From JAFDZO01 sp044226845 (lineage in GTDB: Bacteria > Bacteroidota > Ignavibacteria > Tepidaquicellales > Tepidaquicellaceae), in NCBI GenBank assembly GCA_044226845.1, contig JBGAGG010000002.1:62001-126000 (forward strand): 64,000 nucleotides of DNA, in the 5' to 3' direction. A model generated the notes under the pieces. It did not search any database and was not told the DNA's origin. It worked only from the letters and a program-made list of their open reading frames with translations. Below are positions 56,395 through 64,000 of the stretch, one piece after another. A program made the position numbers and the translations under genes. The first letter of the stretch is position 1. The number at the start of each line of letters is the position of its first letter.

Positions 56395-57252
56395 CTATAA
56401 ATCTAAACTTAAGCCGGCAGAGAAATAATAACTTGCCGAATTTAAAATATTAAAACTTGAACCAAGGCTTAATAGTGCCGAGGGTGATAAATTTAAACCA
56501 AGTCCTAAGTAAAATGTGGAAGAGTTATAATTCAACTGCATATCACGTGTGAAATCAGCTCCTGTTGTAAGACTGAACTCATCGTTAAAGTAATATGTAG
56601 GATATAAAGCAGCAGTATAATTGTATTGATTGGTAAATGTGTAATTTCCTTTAGCGCTATCAATGGATAATTCAATAGAAGTAGCGGGGGTTTTCGAAAA
56701 ATCAGGAGTGCCGAGTACATCTAATGATAAAGAAAAATCAAAGGATAAATTTTCATTGGAATAATTTTCAACAAAACCCAGATGATAATCCAATTTGCCT
56801 GTACCGAGCTGATTGCCTGATTTTGCTATAGGAATTTTTACCGCTCCCTGTACTAAATGAGAAAAATACTCACCGCTGCCGATGAGAAAACGTGAGGCGA
56901 TGAGAAAATCACCGATACCGTTAACCTTTGCGCCAGATGTATTATAATTTGAAGTAAGCAAAACCATTGTACCCGTCAAATTAAATTGGTCGTTTAATCC
57001 ATAAGTGCCTGAAACAGAAAATTCCTTGTAATCCTCATTTAACGATGCGGAAACATCGGCAGAAAATTTCCCTTTAGAAACCATATCCGAACCTAAGTCC
57101 GGATATGGTCTGTTTGCATCTAAAAGAAAATTATATGCAGCATCGTGTGTTGAATCAGTCAGTTGTACACGTATATTTGGCTGCGAAAAACAATTGACAG
57201 CAATAAAGGAAAACAAAAAAAATAAATTGAGAAAGATTAATTTTATTTTCAT
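56395..57252 (-). CDS. Outer-membrane barrel-like protein of unknown family
   Basis: 285 residues with a signal peptide (cleavage near VNCFSQ). Many alternating strands follow (FSVSGTYGLNDQFNLTGTMV, HLVQGAVKIPIA, YNYTAALYPTYYFNDEFSLT, YYFSAGLSLDL), typical of a beta-barrel that ends in an aromatic-rich strand. No named family is recognised. Its ATG overlaps the stop of the lipoprotein gene at 57252 (TAATG), so the two are translationally coupled. Confidence 0.75.
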   Translation of the reverse strand: MKIKLIFLNLFFLFSFIAVNCFSQPNIRVQLTDSTHDAAYNFLLDANRPYPDLGSDMVSKGKFSADVSASLNEDYKEFSVSGTYGLNDQFNLTGTMVLLTSNYNTSGAKVNGIGDFLIASRFLIGSGEYFSHLVQGAVKIPIAKSGNQLGTGKLDYHLGFVENYSNENLSFDFSLSLDVLGTPDFSKTPATSIELSIDSAKGNYTFTNQYNYTAALYPTYYFNDEFSLTTGADFTRDMQLNYNSSTFYLGLGLNLSPSALLSLGSSFNILNSASYYFSAGLSLDL

Positions 57253-57656
57253 TATTTATTCACTATTTCAACTTCACCTGAAACTACAACAGTTCCGTCT
57301 TTTTTAAGACAGCTTACTTTATATTTTCCGGCTTTATTGAATGCAACATCATTAAAATAAATGTAATCCATATTTGGCTGAACTGTAAACGGCAAAGTTT
57401 CTATTGCTTCGCCTGTAGCTTTATCAGTTATATTTATATTTACATCAGAAACACCGATTTTTGTTTTTGAAGGTCTGAGGTCAACCATAACTGTAAGAGT
57501 GCCTGTTGTAAACTTGGAAGATTCACCGATTTCACCTTTTACGGCATCATATTTTTCACAGAAGTAAAGCTTATTTTCTTTGCTTCCGAACATCGAACAA
57601 CCTAAAGCCAGAGAGATTAAAACAACTACTGCCAGATGAAATTTGTAATTTCTCAT
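57252..57656 (-). CDS. Small lipoprotein
   Basis: 134 residues with the lipobox SLALGC (Cys at about residue 20), then KENKLYFCEKYDAVKGEIGE and an immunoglobulin-like beta-sandwich (TLTVMVDLRPSKTKIGVSDV, NMDYIYFNDVAFNKAGKYKV, VVSGEVEIVNK). No family recognised. It overlaps the following barrel gene by 1 bp, so the two products may act together in the envelope. Confidence 0.75.
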   Translation of the reverse strand: MRNYKFHLAVVVLISLALGCSMFGSKENKLYFCEKYDAVKGEIGESSKFTTGTLTVMVDLRPSKTKIGVSDVNINITDKATGEAIETLPFTVQPNMDYIYFNDVAFNKAGKYKVSCLKKDGTVVVSGEVEIVNK

Positions 57657-57686
57657 GAGGGTATTTTTTTAAGTTTTGGAAAAAAT

Positions 57687-58250
57687 CTACTTCATTTGTT
57701 TCAATCCGTTCATCTCTCCCCATAAGCCGCGTTTATTTTCTCTTGCTTCGCGTTCGTATTTTCTGAATTCTTCAAGTTTAGATATAGGTGTCGGATATAC
57801 GTTGGCATATCCGTCTTTAATGATTTTAGCATTAATCAGTGTGCCGTCTTCAAGATAAACATATCTTAAACTTCTGCCGTATTTATCTTTATCTGTTCCA
57901 GGTTCTTTTTCCAGCCTTACCTTTTTTCCTTCGGCTAAATTTTTAACATAGTCTGATGCAGCCTGTCCCAGTGTCTGTAATGTTTTTTTATCCTGCCCTG
58001 ATTTTTTTGAATCTTTATCAAGCTTGCTCGATTGAAATTTCTCGGGAGTATCGATGCCCAGAAGTCTTATTCTTTCACCGCCTGCCATTTTAAAAGTATC
58101 TCCGTCAACTACTCTTTCTACTACTATAAAATCCGATTGCTCTTCCTGCTTAATAGATTCCAGCTTAGGCGTAACATATTTATACGCTACATAGCCGATT
58201 ATTGCGAGGGTGATAACTGTTGATACGAGCTTTACAAAAAATTTAATCAT
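57687..58250 (-). CDS. Thermonuclease (SNase)-family protein, membrane-anchored
   Basis: 187 residues with an N-terminal hydrophobic segment (about 5-25) that may be a signal anchor, followed by the OB-fold SNase domain: VVDGDTFKMAGGERIRLLGI, DTPEKFQSSK, VRLEKEPGTDKDKYGRSLRY. Asp, Arg, Glu and Arg catalytic and calcium positions (DGDT, RLLGIDTPE, DKYGR) are present. It probably degrades nucleic acid outside the cytoplasm. It is followed on the same strand by a lipoprotein gene. Confidence 0.9.
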   Translation of the reverse strand: MIKFFVKLVSTVITLAIIGYVAYKYVTPKLESIKQEEQSDFIVVERVVDGDTFKMAGGERIRLLGIDTPEKFQSSKLDKDSKKSGQDKKTLQTLGQAASDYVKNLAEGKKVRLEKEPGTDKDKYGRSLRYVYLEDGTLINAKIIKDGYANVYPTPISKLEEFRKYEREARENKRGLWGEMNGLKQMK

Positions 58251-58273
58251 GTATTAGCTAATGTTATTCGAAT

Positions 58274-59578
58274 TTAATCGAGTATATCTATAATTAATTT
58301 TTTCTCTTCGGGTTTTGTATCTGTGAACTTTATTGCCTTATGAATTCTTTCTTCAGCATGGAATAATTTTGATTCTTCCTCTGCAAAAATTTCGCAGATA
58401 GGCTCACCTGTTTTTATTTCACTGCCGACTTTCTTTTTTAAGATAATTCCCGCTAAATAATCTATTTTATCATCTGTCTTTTTTCTGCCGCAGCCCAAAT
58501 CAATTGCAGCAAAGCCAAAATCAACTGCTTTCATTTCGGAAATAAATCCGTTCGACTGCGCGCGGATTATTTTTGAATGTGCAGGACGTTTTAAATTTTT
58601 CCAGTCCTTTATATAATCCAAATCACCGTTCTGAATTGAAACCATTTCATAAAATTTATCCAGCGCCGTTCCGTCCGATAATTTTTCCTGTGATATTTTT
58701 TCACCTTCTTCCAGTGAGTTTGCTTTTCCTCCGAGATAAATCATAGCTCCGCAGAGAACGTTGTTTACTTTGTTTGAGTCGGGGATATCAACACCTGTTA
58801 GCATTTCAAGCGACTCCTCCACTTCAAGCCAGTTGCCGATTTTATTGCCGAGTGGTTCATCCATTGCAGTAAGGACTGCAATAGCTTTTTTGCCGAACTT
58901 CTTTGAAACTTCTAAAAGATTTTTTGAAAGCTTTAATGATAAATCATAGTCAGGAAGATTTGAGCCGTTGCCGATTTTCACATCGAATACTAATCCATCT
59001 GCACCTTCGGCAATTTTTTTGCTCATAATGCTTGCAGTGATAAGCGAAACGTTTTCAACGGTAGCCGTTACATCGCGCAGCGCATAAATTCTTTTATCGG
59101 CAGGGGCAAGGTCCTTTGTCTGCCCGCTCATTACAACTCCGATCTGAGAAAGAATTTTTTTGAAGTCTTCGATAGGGTAATCGATACGAAAGCCCGGAAT
59201 TGATTCAAGCTTATCGAGTGTTCCGCCTGTATGTCCGAGACCGCGGCCTGAAATCATAGGAACGTAAATTCCGCATGATGCGACAACAGGTGCGAGTACG
59301 AGAGAAATTTTATCTCCCACTCCGCCTGTGGAGTGTTTATCAACCTTTGCCCCGTTTATAAAATCAAGGTCGATTACTTTTCCGCTATATAAAATTGCTT
59401 CGGTTAGATAGAAAGTTTCTTCATCGTTCATTCCGTTAAAATATATTGCCATCAGCAGCGCCGACATCTGGTATTCCGGAATTTTTCCTTCGAGGTAGCC
59501 CGTTATGAAGAAATCAATGTGTTGTCTTGTGAGTGCGTGTTTGTTTCTTTTGAGTTTAATTATTTCGACTGGGTTCAT
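58274..59578 (-). CDS. Pyrimidine-nucleoside / thymidine phosphorylase
   Basis: 434 residues with the family signature DKHSTGGVGDKISLVLAPV and RGLGHTGGTLDKLESIPGF, ISASIMSKKIAEGADGLVFD in the middle and the C-terminal alpha/beta domain IDYLAGIILKKKVGSEIKTG. The phosphate-binding KHSTGG and SGRG are intact. It splits thymidine or uridine to the base and ribose-1-phosphate. It sits at the end of the reverse-strand run but is not obviously part of the envelope operon on its right. Confidence 0.94.
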   Translation of the reverse strand: MNPVEIIKLKRNKHALTRQHIDFFITGYLEGKIPEYQMSALLMAIYFNGMNDEETFYLTEAILYSGKVIDLDFINGAKVDKHSTGGVGDKISLVLAPVVASCGIYVPMISGRGLGHTGGTLDKLESIPGFRIDYPIEDFKKILSQIGVVMSGQTKDLAPADKRIYALRDVTATVENVSLITASIMSKKIAEGADGLVFDVKIGNGSNLPDYDLSLKLSKNLLEVSKKFGKKAIAVLTAMDEPLGNKIGNWLEVEESLEMLTGVDIPDSNKVNNVLCGAMIYLGGKANSLEEGEKISQEKLSDGTALDKFYEMVSIQNGDLDYIKDWKNLKRPAHSKIIRAQSNGFISEMKAVDFGFAAIDLGCGRKKTDDKIDYLAGIILKKKVGSEIKTGEPICEIFAEEESKLFHAEERIHKAIKFTDTKPEEKKLIIDILD

Positions 59579-59660
59579 ATACCATAAAAATATCGAATAT
59601 TAACGGTTTAATAAAGGTTGAATTATAGTTGAAAGGAAATACAGGAAGAAGAATTCAAGA

Positions 59661-60383
59661 TTACAAAGAGAATTTTATATCAGTCATTACTGCATAGTAT
59701 TTGAAACGAGTTGTAAGAACTCTGAGAGAAATAAAATCTTTAAAATTGTATTTTACACCTCCGTTAAAATATTGGGAATCATACTCTCCCATAACAGATA
59801 AATAAGGGGTAAAGTTGGTTTCAAATGCGCCGAAAAATCCTTTAATTTTTTGATAAGCATAACCTGTTATTTTTGACCAGAGGTCTGTGCCTACTCCAAT
59901 AGTTGCATAGGTTTTAATTTCTTTTCCAGTTTTGAAAGTCTTAGAAGCTGTAAAATAAAATGAGTTGAAGTCGCGGCAGCAGCTTCCTCCCAAGATATCC
60001 TGAATACCGACTGCAAATGCAGGCATCTTTTCAGATTCCTGAAAAGGATTCCATTTAACACTCATAGTGCGACCGCTGTAAATTTCGATTCCTTCCCTGT
60101 CAAGCTGTCTTCCGTGACGCAGACTTACTTCAAAGCCCGGTAAAATTCCTGCAGCAGCATAAACACCGAGTGCGTAGACGTATTGATCACCCGGTGAAAA
60201 ACTTCTATCATTCTCTCCTACATATTTAGAGTCATGAACTATAGACACTCCAAAATTCGCGCTTTTAAAAGCAACGGTTTTTGAATCAGGTGTTCGTATG
60301 TATCCTGAAACTCCGTAAAAATTTTGAGAGAAAGCGGGAGTGGCGAAAAAAAAAGCAAATAAAATAGATAAAACTTTTTTCAA
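59661..60383 (-). CDS. YjbH-like outer-membrane protein
   Basis: 240 residues with a signal peptide (cleavage near PAFSQ). The features are NFYGVSGYIRTPDSKTV at the N-end, GILPGFEVSLRHGR, MPAFAVGIQDILGGSCCRDF, YFTASKTFKTGKEIKTYAT, IGVGTDLWSKITGY, and LSVMGEYDSQYFNGGVKYNF. This matches the pattern of YjbH barrels linked to exopolysaccharide export (G.I.TP, P..AVG..D, GG.E.....EYD). The pair CC in GGSCC is odd. It is the last gene of a five-gene cluster. Confidence 0.7.
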   Translation of the reverse strand: MKKVLSILFAFFFATPAFSQNFYGVSGYIRTPDSKTVAFKSANFGVSIVHDSKYVGENDRSFSPGDQYVYALGVYAAAGILPGFEVSLRHGRQLDREGIEIYSGRTMSVKWNPFQESEKMPAFAVGIQDILGGSCCRDFNSFYFTASKTFKTGKEIKTYATIGVGTDLWSKITGYAYQKIKGFFGAFETNFTPYLSVMGEYDSQYFNGGVKYNFKDFISLRVLTTRFKYYAVMTDIKFSL

Positions 60384-60395
60384 AGATAGAATAAT

Positions 60396-61469
60396 TTAAT
60401 TTGCCAAAGAATTAAAAATCCCTGCTTTTACAAGAGGGTGATTTATTATAGTCCATCCGTAATAATTAGTGAGAGCAGATTTTAAATAGTAATTTCCGTT
60501 AATAAAAACGACCGGAATTGTCTGGTACACTGAAGTTTTATCATCTATTACTGCTTTAAAAAATAACACACTCTCATCATTTGCCTGAATAAATCCTAAT
60601 GGAATTAACTCCTTTACTTTTTCATAAAAATCTTTTTGAAGATTAAAATTACCTTCGAAATTCTCATTTCCGGCCAGCATTTTTCTTTCATCGGAGTTCC
60701 AGAGATTCAGATAATTTTCTTTACTTCCTAAAAGCAGCGCATTTTTCATATCGTTAAGAACGCTGAAACGTGAGGAGTTGTCAGGTCTGTTTGCCTTAAA
60801 ATAAATTTCAATATTTTTTTCTTTTATATCTGAGTAGCCCTGGCTATCCGAAAATCCCTCAGACGTAAAATTAAGCTTTTCTAATCCTGAAGTTTCAAGC
60901 GGAATATATGGCGCAGTAGAAGTATTATTAGGATGACATGATGAAGTGAGAATAAATAAACCATTAAGCGGAACTGTTTCGGTTAAATAAAATCTACCGT
61001 TTAATTTTCTTATCATAGCAACCCACGGAGCATATCCTCCGTCATTTTTTATAAGATTATATCGGATACGCTGAAAATCTCCCACGGAATTTTTACTTAC
61101 AAGTTCGAAATCTTTAAAATCTTTGTACGAATCTGCAGCTTTGTCTATATCAATTTTAGAATCTGCCACAAGCCTGCTTTCGTCGTCGTAAAGAGAAAGC
61201 AATGCACCTTTCTCGCGGGCTTTTTTGAATTTAAAATCGTTAAGAATTAAAAATTCAGGCTTTGTGAAAGAGTTATCATTTCCCGGAGCATTTTCAAGAT
61301 TAAGACCGATGCCTGCTGGATAAACACCTGAATTCACGGATGCGCCAAGTACTGGTGCGCCTGCATCTGATAAAATAGTAAATGGAATGTTGTTAAGATA
61401 AATATCGATATTTTGTGAGTAAAGATTATATCCGGTTAAGATGAAGAATATTAATAAGATTTTTTTCAT
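60396..61469 (-). CDS. Secreted protein of unknown family (envelope operon)
   Basis: 357 residues with a signal peptide (NLYSQ). It contains LTETVPLNGLFILTSSCHPN, then IPLETSGLEKLNFTS and LINGNYYLKSALTNYYGW-type strands (INGNYYLKSALTNYYGWTII). No family recognised. It is 12 bp from the stop of the previous gene and 12 bp from the start of the next, so clearly in the same operon. No membrane helix beyond the signal. Confidence 0.7.
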   Translation of the reverse strand: MKKILLIFFILTGYNLYSQNIDIYLNNIPFTILSDAGAPVLGASVNSGVYPAGIGLNLENAPGNDNSFTKPEFLILNDFKFKKAREKGALLSLYDDESRLVADSKIDIDKAADSYKDFKDFELVSKNSVGDFQRIRYNLIKNDGGYAPWVAMIRKLNGRFYLTETVPLNGLFILTSSCHPNNTSTAPYIPLETSGLEKLNFTSEGFSDSQGYSDIKEKNIEIYFKANRPDNSSRFSVLNDMKNALLLGSKENYLNLWNSDERKMLAGNENFEGNFNLQKDFYEKVKELIPLGFIQANDESVLFFKAVIDDKTSVYQTIPVVFINGNYYLKSALTNYYGWTIINHPLVKAGIFNSLAN

Positions 61470-61481
61470 ATACGGTTAAAA

Positions 61482-62597
61482 TTAAAATGGAATATTTCCA
61501 CCTTCCAGTAAAGTTACTTCTCTTGTGAAACTGACTTCCGTTCCCCAGATAGTAACTGAAGCTTTTCCGTAACCTGTTAAAGCTCCGTAGGAAAATTTAC
61601 CTGAAAATCCGGGCTGTGGACAGCCGTCCCAGTTATAATTTCCGGTCACTCCAATTGAGGATTTCAGGCCTAGCTGTGCCAGCAATTGAAATGCTGCATT
61701 TATCTCAAACCAACTTCCTTCAAATGCCATAACTCTGCATTCTAAATTTCCTTCAAAGTTTACATCAAGTCCGACTGAAACGCCTACACCTACACTAACA
61801 CAGGTTGGACATTTATTGCCATCATACGTTTTTCCTGTAATTCCGATAGTTGCAGAGGGTGAAACTGTAACAGTAGGTCCGAGAGAAATTTCTGCTTTAA
61901 CTTTATAAATTCCCTGCCACTCATTTTGCAGGCTCCAAGACCAGCCGGGGATTGCAAGCTTTACATCTAATTGCCCTGTAACGGAACCTGAATACTCTGT
62001 GTAATTGACAGGAGGCTGATTTTGATCAGCAAGGCAGCATTCCTCTCCTGTTTTCCTTGCGATAGCACCCGCTACATAAAGTTCAAATTTTTTAATAAAT
62101 CCTGTTGTTTGCGCAACTGCTGCAAGCTTTTCCTTAATAAATTCTATTTTGGGAAATTGGATCTGTATAGTATTTGTTGCTGAGCTTGCAGTGCATTGAG
62201 GAGGAGGAGCGCAATCCTGAACACATTCTGTTTTAGTAGATGTGCATGTACTGATTGTCTCATCTCCGACTCCTAATGAGCTGCCCGGAAAAAACTGTGT
62301 CTGGCAGTTAGCAGGCTGTTCGCCTGTAACAACCGGATCGCAAGTAGTTTGCGTGCTTATTTCAAGCCAGCCCGTATCACTTATCTGACCTGAGATACTG
62401 CTTGTGATAACAACTTTTTGGAATGTTTTGTATTTTGGGCAAGGAGCATCTGTTGCGTCCCTGCCAATATTTTCCTGGGGAGTGTAGGAATAATATTTTC
62501 CGCTTTTCTCTACTTCTACAAAGTTTTTGTGTGTATCTGAAGCAAGAACATTGCTGAAAATAAATAATACAAAAATTAAATTTACTAATTTTTTCAT
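61482..62597 (-). CDS. Cysteine-rich secreted protein of unknown family (envelope operon)
   Basis: 371 residues with a signal peptide (cleavage near NVLAS). The protein is rich in Cys (about 16) in motifs such as TTCDPV, ANCQTQF, CTSTKTECVQDCAPPPQC, EECCLADQ, NKCPTCVSVG and WDGCPQPG, probably forming disulfides in the periplasm or outside the cell. The C-terminal half is beta-rich (VGVGVSVGLDVNFEGNLECR, LGLKSSIGVTGNYNWDGC, KASVTIWGTEVSFTREV). No domain recognised. It is 3 bp after a lipoprotein gene and 12 bp before the next. Confidence 0.72.
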   Translation of the reverse strand: MKKLVNLIFVLFIFSNVLASDTHKNFVEVEKSGKYYSYTPQENIGRDATDAPCPKYKTFQKVVITSSISGQISDTGWLEISTQTTCDPVVTGEQPANCQTQFFPGSSLGVGDETISTCTSTKTECVQDCAPPPQCTASSATNTIQIQFPKIEFIKEKLAAVAQTTGFIKKFELYVAGAIARKTGEECCLADQNQPPVNYTEYSGSVTGQLDVKLAIPGWSWSLQNEWQGIYKVKAEISLGPTVTVSPSATIGITGKTYDGNKCPTCVSVGVGVSVGLDVNFEGNLECRVMAFEGSWFEINAAFQLLAQLGLKSSIGVTGNYNWDGCPQPGFSGKFSYGALTGYGKASVTIWGTEVSFTREVTLLEGGNIPF

Positions 62598-62600
62598 TTA

Positions 62601-63065
62601 TTAATTTTTGTTTAAGATCAAATCTACTTCTTTAGATGTGTTTGGTGAAGTTAAGTCAATATCACTCACCATTGTAAGACCGTATCCGACCTGCATTGAA
62701 ACTACTTTGTATATCCCGGGCTCAAGATTTACAATTTCAAAATTTCCCTTAGCGTCGGATTTAAGATTATTGTAAGTAATTTCCTTTCCCCCTTCAACTT
62801 TGCCGAATGAAATCAATGCGAAAGCAACATCTAAATTAGAGGAGTTTGTAACTTTACCGGAAATATTGCCGCCGCCTGTAAACTTACCGACATACTTTCC
62901 TACTGGAGTTAAATCAAGATTATTGAATTGTCCTGTTACGTCAATTTTTTTCTTTGCAGATTTTCCGAATTCTTTCTTGTAAACATCAAGTACATTTAAG
63001 TCAACGGAGCTGCAGCCCGATATTAAAAGCAATAAAGAGAATAGAATAAAATAAATTTTCACCAT
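62601..63065 (-). CDS. Lipoprotein with carboxypeptidase-regulatory-like domain (envelope operon)
   Basis: 154 residues with the lipobox LLISGC (Cys at about residue 18). The C-terminal ~90 residues form a CarboxypepD_reg-like beta-sandwich: GGNISGKVTNSSNLDVAFAL, ISFGKVEGGKE, SDAKGNFEIVNLEPGIYKVV. It should be an outer-membrane or periplasmic lipoprotein that serves as a structural part of the system. It is 12 bp after the partial barrel gene and 3 bp before the Cys-rich gene. Confidence 0.78.
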   Translation of the reverse strand: MVKIYFILFSLLLLISGCSSVDLNVLDVYKKEFGKSAKKKIDVTGQFNNLDLTPVGKYVGKFTGGGNISGKVTNSSNLDVAFALISFGKVEGGKEITYNNLKSDAKGNFEIVNLEPGIYKVVSMQVGYGLTMVSDIDLTSPNTSKEVDLILNKN

Positions 63066-63077
63066 TGTTAAAATTTT

Positions 63078-64000
63078 TTATTTTATCGTTACTGTTAAAA
63101 AAGGAATGTTGAATCTTAAGACATCGGAATTTGTGTCATAGATAATCTGATATGAATTAAGGAAGCTGACAAGCTCGGGAGGATTTATTATTCGCCAGTA
63201 AAATCCTATATATTTATTTTCATTATCTTGGTTTAGCCTTCTTTCATAATATGCGCCTAAGGCAAAATATTTGAAATATCCTTCACCGCCTATTCTCACT
63301 CCGTAAGGAGTTTCATCTAATCCCGGTAATTTACCGGCCCGAAGATCTAACCTGACTGTTTTTTGTATGAACGGTGCATAATAAGCGTAGGCTTCATTTA
63401 CACCATACTTGGTACCCTGAATTCTTCCGGCGGAAACACGAGCCCCCAATTTAAATTTGAATTCAGGATTTATGCTTAAATATGCATCATTAATACTGCC
63501 TTTATAACTCTTATCGCTCACATCAAGTGAATTGGCATTAAAGTGGCCTTCTAAATTAATCGGTTTCCAGAACATTACATTGGCATCGAACATCGCTCCG
63601 TAAAAAGAAGGCGGATTGAGAAACTGGTCTATGTTATCTAAAATGAGCTGCGGCTCAGTGTAGGTGGGAAAATACTCAAGCTTTCCCATTCTTACATTGA
63701 ATGTGAGATCAAATTTAAAAATTTTAAAAGTATTGCTGTACTGAAGATAAAGCTGACTGAGTTTTGTAGTCCTCTGATCAAATTCATACCAATAAGCATT
63801 GTTACCTTTATTGGATTTCACTTCAGCTCCGATAACTACATTATTTTTTAACGTCAGATAGGAATTCCATCTTATCTGATTTATTCCAAAAGCAGGATCA
63901 GTTTTTCCAAGCCCTATTTTTCCGTCGGCAGATAATGATGTTCTTAGATTTAGCGGAGCAAAATCAAGATATTCATTATCTATTTGTTGGGCGTTAAGAT
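63078..64000 (-). CDS. Large outer-membrane-type protein, partial at right edge (envelope operon)
   Basis: At least 307 residues. The frame runs open to the window edge (LNAQQIDNEYLDFAPLNLRT, then SLSADGKIGLGKTDP), so the GTG at 63821 is not the start. The visible part is rich in alternating strands (RWNSYLTLKNNVVIGAEVKS, KIFKFDLTFNVRMGKLEYFP, VNEAYAYYAPFIQKTVRLDL, FKYFALGAYYERRL, YIGFYWRIINP) and ends in FNIPFLTVTIK. It looks like a beta-barrel. It is the first visible gene of the cluster. Confidence 0.7.
   Translation of the reverse strand, partial: LNAQQIDNEYLDFAPLNLRTSLSADGKIGLGKTDPAFGINQIRWNSYLTLKNNVVIGAEVKSNKGNNAYWYEFDQRTTKLSQLYLQYSNTFKIFKFDLTFNVRMGKLEYFPTYTEPQLILDNIDQFLNPPSFYGAMFDANVMFWKPINLEGHFNANSLDVSDKSYKGSINDAYLSINPEFKFKLGARVSAGRIQGTKYGVNEAYAYYAPFIQKTVRLDLRAGKLPGLDETPYGVRIGGEGYFKYFALGAYYERRLNQDNENKYIGFYWRIINPPELVSFLNSYQIIYDTNSDVLRFNIPFLTVTIK

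Overview
The window looks like chromosome of a low-GC member of the Bacteroidota/Ignavibacteria (FCB) lineage. The evidence is six secreted proteins ending in a type IX secretion (T9SS) sorting domain with a YPNPFNP-type motif, a PorV-like outer-membrane protein, a rRNA leader promoter with a TAnnTTTG -7 box, and the AT-rich composition. No species can be named from sequence alone. A plasmid, prophage or integrated conjugative element is not evident, and there is no CRISPR array.

Layout. 1-12.9 kb: the left edge cuts a separate cobalamin-binding module of methionine synthase (reverse strand). Next come a small secreted protein, an amidohydrolase, an M1 metallopeptidase lipoprotein, a DinB-like protein, a MarR-GNAT fusion with a perfect 18-bp palindrome in front, an S41 peptidase and a 1448-residue subtilisin-like T9SS cargo. 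13.0-18.8 kb: one complete rRNA operon (16S, tRNA-Ile, tRNA-Ala, 23S, 5S). 18.8-20.7 kb: repeat-rich DNA in which the 3' half of the 5S gene plus a terminator hairpin recurs as cassettes around a lone nucleotidyltransferase gene. 20.8-34.2 kb: mostly envelope and secreted proteins, the first of two paralogous helix-turn-helix (HTH) genes, two tandem lipoprotein paralogues, two tandem secreted paralogues, and a Tat-exported phosphoesterase next to a T9SS protein. 34.3-44.8 kb: a housekeeping block with tRNA-Arg, a short-chain dehydrogenase, a LOG-family protein, yicC-gmk-rpoZ, coaBC, uracil-DNA glycosylase, dnaB, plsY and the N-terminal subunit of a split transketolase, many with overlapping stop/start codons. 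45-58 kb: a PorV-like protein, a Bax-inhibitor protein, a second DinB protein, the second HTH paralogue, a peptide-binding protein, two paralogous T9SS proteins, a broken guaB, an M23 peptidase and a nuclease. 58.3-64 kb: a pyrimidine nucleoside phosphorylase, then a tightly packed five-gene envelope operon, mostly of unknown function, that runs off the right edge.

The observations most worth following are: (1) guaB (IMP dehydrogenase) split by an out-of-frame loss of about 52 nt in its catalytic barrel; (2) the repeated 5S-tail/terminator cassettes; (3) the two HTH paralogues, each preceded at about 140-150 bp by the same roughly 45-bp element centred on CCTATTAGTACTAATAGG; and (4) the five-gene envelope operon at the right edge. 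Functions were assigned by recognising motifs by eye. No database search or structure prediction was run.
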